From contig NZ_SDHW01000006.1 of NCBI RefSeq assembly GCF_004118265.1, positions 186,001 to 250,000 of the forward strand: DNA of 64,000 nucleotides, written 5' to 3'. Positions 37,124 to 44,877 of the stretch are shown here, in pieces. This stretch comes from Lacibacter luteus (GTDB lineage Bacteria; Bacteroidota; Bacteroidia; Chitinophagales; Chitinophagaceae). The notes beneath the pieces are model-generated. The model was not told the origin of the DNA. It ran no database searches and saw only the letters and a program-made list of their open reading frames with translations. Both the position numbers and the translations under genes were made by a program. Positions within the stretch are counted from its first letter, which is position 1. Each line of letters starts with the position of its first letter.

Positions 37124-39228
37124 TAATTGAGATACAACATGATTTCCTGTCCTTTCGCAACAGGCGCACCTGCAGCAACAGACGTGTTTACAATTCTTCC
37201 TCTTCCTGTTACCTGTACTTTCATACCGGCTGTTTCCAGTACATACAAAGCATCTTTCAAACCCATACCTTTTACATCGGGCATTACTGCATTCGATGTT
37301 TGTACGGTTTGTGATTGCACTGTTTTATTTTTTAAGTACGAACGTCGCCAGCTGCCTGCCAACTGATCGGCATAAGTAAAGCCAAACTGTGTGGCAATAC
37401 TGTTTACTTCTTTCTTTAAACCTGCAAATGTGTACAGCATTGAATCCTGTACCGGCAATTGCAAGGGCTGCTGTTTGTCGATGCTGTATTTATATAAGTG
37501 ATCGGCAATTTCTCTAAACACCGGTGCAGCTACAGAACCACCATAGTAGTTGGCTGCATGCGGTTTATTTTTCACCACTACAATAATGGAGTACTTCGGT
37601 GCATCGGCCGGAAAGTATCCTGCAAAGGCAGATTGATACACACCATCACGATATTTATATTTACCATCGTTCACTTTTGCTGTACCTGTTTTACCTGCTG
37701 CTTTGTAAGGAGCGGTTTCAAATTGTTTACGTGCTGTACCATCTGTACAAACCGCAGCCAAACATTCCTGCAATTGTTTAATGGTTGCTTCGCCTGCAAC
37801 AGCTTCGTTTAATACAACAGGTTCGTTTTTGCGAATAATTGTTCCGTAACTTTTTATTTCGTTCAACAGGTAAGGCTTCATCATCTTACCATTGTTGGCA
37901 ACAGCATTGTACACCATCAACATTTGCAGAGGCGACACCATCAATTCATATCCAAAGCCCCACGATGCCAATGTTTGCGGGTGCCAGTTCTTTGGTTTCA
38001 CCTTATTGGGGTTACGAATAAGCGGACTGAACTCTTCATTTAATTCAACACCTGTTTTTGAAGTGAGATGAAGTGCTGTAAAATGTTTGTAATACTCTTT
38101 TGGTTTGCCAGTATAATATTGATAGGCAAGTTTACTCATTGCAACATTCGAGCTTTGAATAAACGCTGTTTTAATATTTGTTACTTCAGGGCCATGATGA
38201 TCGTCTACAATTGTTCTTCCATTCAAATTCCAACGACCACCGTGTATGGCAATATTATCATTGATGGTTACATGCTTATCTTCCAATGCAGCTAATAATG
38301 TAACCAGTTTAATGGTTGAACCCGGCTCGGAAGTACGCAACGCATAATTATCTGTTTCGAAATATTGTCCTTCAGGTGTGCGGCCAAGGTTTGCAATGGC
38401 TTTGATTTTTCCTGTTGCCACTTCCATTACAATACATGTTCCTTCCAATGCTTCATTGGTAGTCATTGTACGCATTAATGCACGCTCGGTAATATCCTGA
38501 ATGTTTACATCAATGGTTGTGTACACATCATCGCCATTTTCAGGTTCTACTTCAAAACCTTCAACCGGCATTAACACACCGCCTGCTACGTAGCGCACCA
38601 AACGTTTACCTGTTGTACCACGCAACACACTATCGAACGAACGTTCTAAACCAACCAGTTTCGAATTTTCACGATACAATCCAATGGTACGGAAACCCAA
38701 TTCACCAAAAGGATTTAAACGTTTTGTTTTTACTTCAGCAATAAAACCACTTTTGTTACGGCCCAAACGCACCAATGGAAAAGCACGCAACTCTTTATAC
38801 TCTTCGAACGATACTTTTTTATGCAGCTGATAATAACGCTCTTTGTCTTTATAAGCCTGCTTCAATTCCTTTTTATATTCAGCAGCAGTTTTATTGTTAA
38901 ACAACCCTGCAAGAGAAATACTTAACGAATCAACATTCTCATAAAAATTCTTTCCTTCTTTTGCACGCAAACCATCGGCACCAAAGTCGATGTAAATATC
39001 AAACTGTGGTAAAGATGTGCTGAGCATACTTCCATCTTCACTGTAAATAGTACCACGTTCAGCAGCAAGATCAAGGATCTTTGTATGCAGACTATCGCCC
39101 ATGCTTTTCCAATAGCTTCCCTCGAAACGTTGTGTGTAAAAAGCCTTCCCCAAAATAAGGAAGCCAAATACACCCAGTCCGAGAAAACCGAGGTAAACAC
39201 GCCACAATATGTCTTTCTTTACTTCCAT
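37123..39228 (-). CDS. ftsI: septal peptidoglycan transpeptidase FtsI (PBP3) with one PASTA domain
   Basis: A single-pass membrane class B penicillin-binding protein. Membrane segment at about 10-29, PBP dimerisation domain to about 220, transpeptidase domain with the active-site triad S304-x-x-K307 (STIK), S359-x-N361 (SSN) and K513-T-G515 (KTG), and a C-terminal PASTA domain at about 648-701 (MPDVKGMGLKDALYVLE). PASTA on a division PBP is usual in Bacteroidota and Gram-positives but not in Escherichia coli FtsI. One-base overlaps with both neighbours. Confidence 0.94.
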   Translation of the reverse strand: MEVKKDILWRVYLGFLGLGVFGFLILGKAFYTQRFEGSYWKSMGDSLHTKILDLAAERGTIYSEDGSMLSTSLPQFDIYIDFGADGLRAKEGKNFYENVDSLSISLAGLFNNKTAAEYKKELKQAYKDKERYYQLHKKVSFEEYKELRAFPLVRLGRNKSGFIAEVKTKRLNPFGELGFRTIGLYRENSKLVGLERSFDSVLRGTTGKRLVRYVAGGVLMPVEGFEVEPENGDDVYTTIDVNIQDITERALMRTMTTNEALEGTCIVMEVATGKIKAIANLGRTPEGQYFETDNYALRTSEPGSTIKLVTLLAALEDKHVTINDNIAIHGGRWNLNGRTIVDDHHGPEVTNIKTAFIQSSNVAMSKLAYQYYTGKPKEYYKHFTALHLTSKTGVELNEEFSPLIRNPNKVKPKNWHPQTLASWGFGYELMVSPLQMLMVYNAVANNGKMMKPYLLNEIKSYGTIIRKNEPVVLNEAVAGEATIKQLQECLAAVCTDGTARKQFETAPYKAAGKTGTAKVNDGKYKYRDGVYQSAFAGYFPADAPKYSIIVVVKNKPHAANYYGGSVAAPVFREIADHLYKYSIDKQQPLQLPVQDSMLYTFAGLKKEVNSIATQFGFTYADQLAGSWRRSYLKNKTVQSQTVQTSNAVMPDVKGMGLKDALYVLETAGMKVQVTGRGRIVNTSVAAGAPVAKGQEIMLYLN

Positions 39229-39554
39229 TAATTTTCTTTCAGCTTTGTACTGTCTGTTAATTTGATGGGTTGCTGAATATTTTCTTTTAAACCAATTGTT
39301 TCTGTTGCCTTTGCCACTTCGCTCAAACGGTTTTGATACATTAATCTTCCGTTGAGTGTTTTATACTCATACTCCTGCTCACGTAATTCTTTGGTTGTTT
39401 TGTTAATGTTCCGGATTGTATTATCGGCATAATGGCCATTGGCGATGTAGATGATCGCCAGTACAGAGAGAAAGAGAAAGTATGGAACGTTGCGAACGAT
39501 CCACTGGTAATTGAACCACTTTTTTACATCAATCTTCGGCTCTTTTACTGCCAT
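39228..39554 (-). CDS. FtsL-like division protein
   Basis: A 108-residue protein with one membrane segment at about 22-40 (NVPYFLFLSVLAIIYIAN) and a coiled coil after it (NKTTKELREQEYEYKTLNGRL). Size, topology and position between rsmH and ftsI identify it as the FtsL counterpart, although sequence identity in this family is too low to see. It overlaps ftsI by one base. Confidence 0.85.
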   Translation of the reverse strand: MAVKEPKIDVKKWFNYQWIVRNVPYFLFLSVLAIIYIANGHYADNTIRNINKTTKELREQEYEYKTLNGRLMYQNRLSEVAKATETIGLKENIQQPIKLTDSTKLKEN

Positions 39555-39615
39555 TGGTTTGTTTGTAATTTTTCCCGTTATCTGTTTTTGTTTATGCTTG
39601 TGTTTTACAATGGGT

Positions 39616-40572
39616 CTAGAGTTTTTCGGCTACACGTAGCCGTGCACTTCTTGATCTTGAGTTGCGCTTCAGCTCTTCGGCCGAAGCTTCTATTGGCTTT
39701 TTTGAGAGAATGTGAAACACTTGTTCCTTTACTTCCCTGTCGAAAGGGTTATACGATTCCTCTTCAAAACTTCCCTTTTTAAAAAAGTTTTTAACCAATC
39801 TGTCTTCCAGCGAATGAAAGGAAATGATGGCCGCACGGCCTTTGGGTTTCAGTACCGCAGGCAACTGCTCTAACAATTCTTTCAATACACCTAATTCATC
39901 ATTCACTTCAATACGCAATGCCTGGAATACCTGTGCGAAATATTTATTGGGATTACCCTTTACAACCGGTTGCAATGCCTGTTTAAGATGCTCAATGGTT
40001 TGAAACGGATTGGTGCTGCGCTGCTGAACAATTGTTGCTGCAAGCGTTTTTGCATTTGTTACCTCACCATACTGTTCAAACAATTTATGCAGCTGCTGTT
40101 GCGAGTAAGTTTGAAGGATGGTTGCGGCGGTTACGGGTTGCGATGGATCCATCCGCATATCGAGCGGACCATCGAACCTTGTAGAAAAACCTCTTGCACC
40201 TTCATCAAACTGGTGACTGGAAACGCCAAGGTCGGCCATTACACCGTCCACTTTTGAAAAGCCGTTGAGTTTTAAAAAGCGTGACAGATGTTTAAAGTTG
40301 TGCGGCACAAAAACAATGCGTTCATCATCGGGAAGATTTCGTTTGGCATCGGGATCCTGGTCGAAAGCAACCAGTTTACCGTTCTTTCCCAATCGCTTTA
40401 ATATTTCCCTGCTATGCCCACCGCCACCAAATGTGCAATCAACATACACCCCATCGGACTGTATGTTCAGAGCATCCACCGTTTCATTCAACATTACAGG
40501 AACATGATAAACATCCTGTTGCTGATTGGCCTGGCCTTCATCAGCAGTTGGTATGTGTTTTTGTTTCGCCAT
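39616..40572 (-). CDS. rsmH: 16S rRNA m4C1402 methyltransferase RsmH
   Basis: Methylates N4 of C1402 in 16S rRNA with S-adenosylmethionine. Motifs HVPVMLNETVDAL, the SAM loop DCTFGGGGHSREIL, DLGVSSHQFDEGARGFS and ISFHSLEDRLVKNFF are all present. At 318 residues the length is normal, with an N-terminal Gln-rich tail. It follows mraZ by 14 bp, the standard dcw arrangement. Confidence 0.96.
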   Translation of the reverse strand: MAKQKHIPTADEGQANQQQDVYHVPVMLNETVDALNIQSDGVYVDCTFGGGGHSREILKRLGKNGKLVAFDQDPDAKRNLPDDERIVFVPHNFKHLSRFLKLNGFSKVDGVMADLGVSSHQFDEGARGFSTRFDGPLDMRMDPSQPVTAATILQTYSQQQLHKLFEQYGEVTNAKTLAATIVQQRSTNPFQTIEHLKQALQPVVKGNPNKYFAQVFQALRIEVNDELGVLKELLEQLPAVLKPKGRAAIISFHSLEDRLVKNFFKKGSFEEESYNPFDREVKEQVFHILSKKPIEASAEELKRNSRSRSARLRVAEKL

Positions 40573-40586
40573 ACTTCTTGCTGTGC

Positions 40587-41036
40587 CTAAAGTTTCACCA
40601 TCACCTCACTCGCCAGGTTGCTGAAATCGCTGGCTGAAAGGGTTTCAAAGAACTGTTTGTACTTATTACTATCCCATATTTCTATCTTGTTTCCTTTGGC
40701 AAACAACACCGCATCCTTATCGAGCCCTGCATATTCTTTCAACTGAGCGGGGATGAGCAAACGACCTGCAGAATCCAGTTCCACCGTTGTAGCTCCGTTC
40801 AAAAAGAAGCGTTGGAATTGCCTTACCTTCGGATCGAAATCGTTTAAAGAACTTATTTGGGTGAAAATGGGTTCCCAATGCTTCATGTGGTATAACGTGA
40901 GGCAGGAATCGAGGCCACGACTTACCACAAATTGGCTATTCCACTCTTCCGGCATCTGCTTTTTAAAGCCAGCCGGGAGCAGGAATCGACCTTTTACGTC
41001 GAGCGTTACCTCATATTCTCCCAGAAAACCAATCAT
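40587..41036 (-). CDS. mraZ: transcriptional regulator MraZ
   Basis: A two-repeat AbrB-fold DNA-binding protein that represses its own dcw operon. The paired motifs are visible: DVKGRFLLPAGFK at about 14-26 and DSAGRLLIPAQLK at about 88-100. At 149 residues the length is typical. First gene of the cluster. Direct repeats directly upstream (41051-41095) fit its known type of binding site. Confidence 0.95.
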   Translation of the reverse strand: MIGFLGEYEVTLDVKGRFLLPAGFKKQMPEEWNSQFVVSRGLDSCLTLYHMKHWEPIFTQISSLNDFDPKVRQFQRFFLNGATTVELDSAGRLLIPAQLKEYAGLDKDAVLFAKGNKIEIWDSNKYKQFFETLSASDFSNLASEVMVKL

Positions 41037-41050
41037 TTAAACGATTTTGA

Positions 41051-41095
41051 CACTAAACCTACACATTTACACACAAAATAACACTTTTTCCCACT
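41051..41095 (-). promoter_or_regulatory. putative MraZ operator: GTG repeats at 10-bp spacing
   Basis: On the minus strand GTG triplets start blocks GTGGGAAAAA, GTGTTATTTT, GTGTGTAAAT and GTGTAGGTTT at exact 10-bp spacing (CAC on the plus strand at 41062, 41072, 41082 and 41092), plus one more at 41051. MraZ of other bacteria binds three or four TGGGN-type direct repeats of this period in front of mraZ. The site lies 15-60 bases before the ATG. Confidence 0.65.
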
Positions 41096-41319
41096 TTCAA
41101 ACCAAAAGTGAAAGTTTTTATTTTTTCCACAAACCGCTATGCCTTTACGGTAAAGGGTTTCAGGGGAAAACCATTGCTTTTTTGGTGAACAGAGATGTGA
41201 ATTGCGGTGAATAACCCGTGGATAAACGAAGGCTAAATGTGAATTAAACGAATTGCCAGAGCAGACTACTCTACAACTCATCTTGTGCAACATCAATCCT
41301 GAATGAAAAAACTTTATCG

Positions 41320-41407
41320 AGGTATCTGACGTTTAGCAACGTCCTGATACCAATCTCCGAATTTCAGAGAGTTTGTGGTATCAGGACAACGCAGATGTCA
41401 GACACCT
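41320..41407. repeat. 88-bp palindromic element
   Basis: Two arms of about 32-33 bases (41320-41352 and 41376-41407) match with 12 exact outer-loop bases (TGGTATCAGGAC) and a near-exact 11 at the ends (GTCAGAYACCT). The loop has its own TCTC/GAGA pair. The form is that of a MITE or REP-like element. Confidence 0.65.
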
Positions 41408-41557
41408 TGTTGTTTTTACTGATTGGTGTGGATTCGAAAATAATGCTGATGTTGTTTCGCAAGTTGAAAAGCGAGTGGTAGTAACGTTAGTATAGAATGT
41501 GCTGTTACAGAACAATGGAGCGGATTGAAACTGGTAATACCAGTTGCGAAGAAATGA

Positions 41558-42886
41558 TTACTTCTTCAACGGTAACTCAACTGTAAACGTGCTGCCCTTA
41601 CCAACAACGCTATCGGCTTTTACTTTACCACCGTGTGCTTCCACCATTGTTTTTACATAGCTCAAGCCTAAACCAAAACCTTTTACATTGTGTACATTAC
41701 CTGTATGTGCACGGTAGAATTTTTCAAACACTCTTGTAAGTGTTTCTTTGTTCATGCCTATACCATGATCTTCTACAGTAATGCGGATGAACTTGCCTGC
41801 ATTACGTGTAGCGATATTTAAACGGAATGAATCGTCTTTGGAATATTTCAATGCATTATCAACAAGGTTGTTGATGAGGTTGGTGAGGTGTACTTCATCT
41901 GCATCCATTACATCGTTTGTGGCGTTGAGCTGTACATCTACCTTGCCCTGTTTCTCTTCTATCTGTAACTGCAGGTTGCTTAATACTTTGTTGATGATGT
42001 CGTGTACATGCAGTTCACGCAGATTTAATTGCACTTCCTGTCGCTCCATTTGTGCAGCCTGCAGAATCTGTTCCACATGTTTGTTCATGCGTTTGTTTTC
42101 ATCCTTGATCATGGTAGTGAAATAGCTGAGCTTATCAGGATTGCTCAACACTTTTTCACTCTTTAACGCATCTACTGCCAGTGAAATCGTTGCAAGCGGA
42201 GTCTTTAACTCATGCGTCATGTTATTGATGAAGTCGTTTTTCATATCGCCCAGTTTTTTCTGGCGCAACAACGTACGGATGGTTAAGAAGAATGCTGTGA
42301 TGATGATGAGTGTAAACAACAATGAACCGGTAATCATCCAACCCAACGATTGGATAACATAATTTTTTACGTCGGGCACCACAATTACAAACACTTCATC
42401 AGGTGCAAGACTTTCGAGATACGTTCCGCTTGCAGCAACCAACGGATACCATACTTTCAGGTTATGTACCGTATCGATTGCCATATCCATAAACTGTTGC
42501 GACTTTAGTTCGTAATGCCCAAACACGTTATCACTTGCAACAGCAAATTCAAACTTGGTATCTTTTAAGTTTTGTCGTTGAAAGGCCTTCTGCAACTTCT
42601 CTTTAATCTCATACAATGTAAAGCGATTGGTAACCGAAAACTGTTTGTAAATATCATAGCCATCGCCGGGGAATTTCATACCAGGCATACGGCCGAGATT
42701 ATTAAACGCATCGCTTCGTTGCATTACCAATTCATCGCCCACCTGTTGAATAACGGTCGACAGTTTTTCCTTCAATTGTTCTTCCCGCAACTGTGCAAGG
42801 TTTTTTAACCACGATACCTGGATATAGATAATACCCATCAACGATAAAGTGATCAAAGCAATAATTACGGGAAATGTTTTCTTCAT
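41558..42886 (-). CDS. membrane sensor histidine kinase
   Basis: Start chosen at the ATG at 42886 (MKKTFPVIIALITL); the frame is open to 42967 without features. The 442-residue protein has membrane segments at about 5-25 and 180-203 that flank a periplasmic sensor region of about 150 residues that I do not recognise. A HisKA domain follows with His225 in MTHELKTP, then N box NNLVDNALKYS (N344), G1 DHGIGM and G2 GFGLGLSYV. No response regulator gene is adjacent, so its partner must lie elsewhere. Confidence 0.92.
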   Translation of the reverse strand: MKKTFPVIIALITLSLMGIIYIQVSWLKNLAQLREEQLKEKLSTVIQQVGDELVMQRSDAFNNLGRMPGMKFPGDGYDIYKQFSVTNRFTLYEIKEKLQKAFQRQNLKDTKFEFAVASDNVFGHYELKSQQFMDMAIDTVHNLKVWYPLVAASGTYLESLAPDEVFVIVVPDVKNYVIQSLGWMITGSLLFTLIIITAFFLTIRTLLRQKKLGDMKNDFINNMTHELKTPLATISLAVDALKSEKVLSNPDKLSYFTTMIKDENKRMNKHVEQILQAAQMERQEVQLNLRELHVHDIINKVLSNLQLQIEEKQGKVDVQLNATNDVMDADEVHLTNLINNLVDNALKYSKDDSFRLNIATRNAGKFIRITVEDHGIGMNKETLTRVFEKFYRAHTGNVHNVKGFGLGLSYVKTMVEAHGGKVKADSVVGKGSTFTVELPLKK

Positions 42887-42921
42887 GTGTTGTGTTCCTG
42901 TTATACAATTTCGGCAGTGTG

Positions 42922-42929
42922 CAAAAATA
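42922..42929 (-). promoter_or_regulatory. candidate -7 element of the histidine-kinase gene
   Basis: TATTTTTG on the minus strand matches TAnnTTTG exactly and lies 36-43 bases before the ATG at 42886. No clear -33 element was found. Confidence 0.35.
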
Positions 42930-43043
42930 CCCTTGAAAATTAAAGGAAATCCCCGATTTAAAAACAAGCAGTCTTTTTAACGTGCCTTTTACATTACATT
43001 TTCAAAAGAAGGAAATTTGAATTTTCCTTAGTATATTAATGTT

Positions 43044-43598
43044 ATGATAGACCCTGCAAGTGGCATATTGTTGATTTCTGATCCTTTTCTTCGAGACCCT
43101 AATTTTATGCGAACAGTGGTTCTTCTTTGTGAACACAATGATGCCACCGGAACATTCGGCCTTGTAATTAACCGTACGTTTGAACAAACACTGGACCAGC
43201 TGATAACTGATATTGATGGTTTTGAAGTGCCGGTGTATTATGGAGGGCCGGTACAAATGGACACACTTCATTTTCTTCATCAACTACCCGGCGAAATACC
43301 CGGTGGTCAAGAAATTGCCAGAGATATTTTCTGGGGTGGTGATTTTGATATTGTACTAACACTGTTGAGACAGGGTTTACTCGACCTGGACAAGATCCGT
43401 TTTTATCTAGGCTACAGCGGATGGAGCAATGGACAGCTTGACAGTGAACTGAAAGAAAAAAGCTGGTTGACCGTTAAGGCTTCGAACCAGCTTGTATTTG
43501 AAAAAGAAACAGATCTTATCTGGAAAAATTCGTTGCAGGCAATGGGTGGCAAGTACGCACAACTGGTGAACTATCCTATTGATCCGCAGTTAAATTGA
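43044..43598 (+). CDS. YqgE/AlgH family protein
   Basis: A 184-residue cytoplasmic protein of the YqgE/AlgH (DUF179) family, whose function is not settled. The family signatures are GILLISDPFLRDPNFMRTVV at the N terminus, GTFGLVINR, YYGGPVQMDTLHFLH and FYLGYSGWSNGQLDSEL. It stands alone between divergent and convergent neighbours. No distinct promoter match was seen in the 157-bp gap to the histidine kinase. Confidence 0.93.
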   Translation: MIDPASGILLISDPFLRDPNFMRTVVLLCEHNDATGTFGLVINRTFEQTLDQLITDIDGFEVPVYYGGPVQMDTLHFLHQLPGEIPGGQEIARDIFWGGDFDIVLTLLRQGLLDLDKIRFYLGYSGWSNGQLDSELKEKSWLTVKASNQLVFEKETDLIWKNSLQAMGGKYAQLVNYPIDPQLN

Positions 43599-43652
43599 TT
43601 GTTGTTTTTTATTTCGCTTGTAAACGTCCATCTCGACTACCGCTCAGGACTC

Positions 43653-44711
43653 CTACACTTTCACTCTCGAAAAACTTAAACTCTTCACCATCCAGTTAGG
43701 CAAAGGCTTTTCAGGTTTTCTGTTTTTAAGATTGAGATACCAACCGATCTTTTTAAGAATAGGTACACGATGTGTTTCTACATATTCGATCCATGTACCG
43801 TCTGGGTCTTCGTTGTAAGAGAAGTGACCAGCAGCTTCACCCATATCAAAACTGTTTGCACTGTCAACAGTAAACGGAAATCCATTTTCATTGCAGATGC
43901 GTTCGTGCTCGTCGTAGCCATTGATATCGAAGCAGAGATGAATATATCCCTGGTCGCCCCAATAACGATTCTCAAATATTTTCTTTGGTGTGCGATCTGT
44001 TACTTCAACTAACTCAATGTAAGTTGGACCAAGCAGTTTTGAAAATGCACCTTCTTGTTTTCGTGTATGTCCAAGCATAACACGTTTGAAATTGTTTTCA
44101 CCACCGGGCATTTTGCTGAACTCTTCGTACTTGCCTTCATCTAAAAACAATTGCTTATCGTAGCCCAATACTTTTTCGTAAAACGGAATTGCTTTCGCAA
44201 TAGATGAAACACCAATAGTAACACCACATACACCTCCGGTATATCTTCCTGTATCACCAAACCAGTTGTCATCGGCCATTACTTCAAAAATATTTCCATA
44301 AGGATCTTTTAAAAAGAAGGATTCAATGCCGCCAGGATTTTCCTTTGGTGCACTTAACAGATTCAATCCTGCTTTCTGATATTCAGCATAAGCAGCTTTT
44401 ACATTCTTACATTTTATTTTGATGATGTAAATGCCTGTATCGCCAAGCTGTACTTCAAATGCAGCCGGTTGCGATTTACGACTGCGGTATTCCCATATTT
44501 CAAAACCACCACCACCTTGCATGTTAATAGCAAGAATAGCATAACGCTCATGACCTTCGCCGCCAGTATAACGTTTCATCAGTTCAGCACGTGCTGCATC
44601 CTTAAACACCACCACATCTGCTCCGAAATGTTTGTTATACCATACAAAAGCTTCATCGGCATTTGTAACACCGATACCTACCTGCTGAATACCACTGATG
44701 ATCCTGCGCAT
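43653..44711 (-). CDS. two-domain VOC-family protein (glyoxalase/dioxygenase fold)
   Basis: Start chosen at the ATG at 44711 (MRRIISGIQQVGIGVTN), where the domain begins; the frame extends upstream to 44885 but only through a palindromic repeat. The 352-residue protein has two VOC units: about 6-125 (QVGIGVTNADEAFVWYNKHF, ending at DPYGNIFEVM near 145) and about 160-310 (GVTIGVSSIAKAIPFYEKVL, ending at DPDGTWIEYVETHRVP). Glutamates in the two end motifs are possible metal ligands. The reaction is unknown. Confidence 0.78.
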   Translation of the reverse strand: MRRIISGIQQVGIGVTNADEAFVWYNKHFGADVVVFKDAARAELMKRYTGGEGHERYAILAINMQGGGGFEIWEYRSRKSQPAAFEVQLGDTGIYIIKIKCKNVKAAYAEYQKAGLNLLSAPKENPGGIESFFLKDPYGNIFEVMADDNWFGDTGRYTGGVCGVTIGVSSIAKAIPFYEKVLGYDKQLFLDEGKYEEFSKMPGGENNFKRVMLGHTRKQEGAFSKLLGPTYIELVEVTDRTPKKIFENRYWGDQGYIHLCFDINGYDEHERICNENGFPFTVDSANSFDMGEAAGHFSYNEDPDGTWIEYVETHRVPILKKIGWYLNLKNRKPEKPLPNWMVKSLSFSRVKV

Positions 44712-44781
44712 ATCATTGAATTTTGAAGTGCGTGAAGATAGGAAAGATGCAGAAAAAGACGCTGCTGCAAAGGAAGTTTTT

Positions 44782-44867
44782 GAACCACGAAGGCGCAAAG
44801 TCACTAAGGAACACGAAGAATACATTTTCTCTTTGTGCATCTTCCTGTCTTCGTGCCTTCGTGGTTC
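44782..44867. repeat. 86-bp palindromic repeat between the VOC and DUF4139 genes
   Basis: The arms GAACCACGAAGGC (44782-44794) and its complement (44855-44867) are perfect, and the inner parts carry further CACGAAG-type units. It overlaps no well-supported coding sequence. The form is that of a short non-autonomous repeat. Confidence 0.65.
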
Positions 44868-44877
44868 ACTGTTTTCA

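Larger units (their letters stand above)
41037..41557. other. 521-bp control region before mraZ
   Basis: No gene is visible; a short minus-strand open frame at 41033-41296 has no recognisable features and overlaps the operator. The region holds the MraZ-type repeats (41051-41095), an 88-bp palindromic element (41320-41407) and the 3' end of the histidine-kinase unit on the right. I found no exact TAnnTTTG box for mraZ. Confidence 0.55.

Noticed and set aside
41033-41296. Minus-strand open frame of 87 codons upstream of mraZ
   Set aside because: It overlaps the operator repeats, has biased His/Cys/Ser/Lys content and no domain, and mraZ with its leader explains the region.
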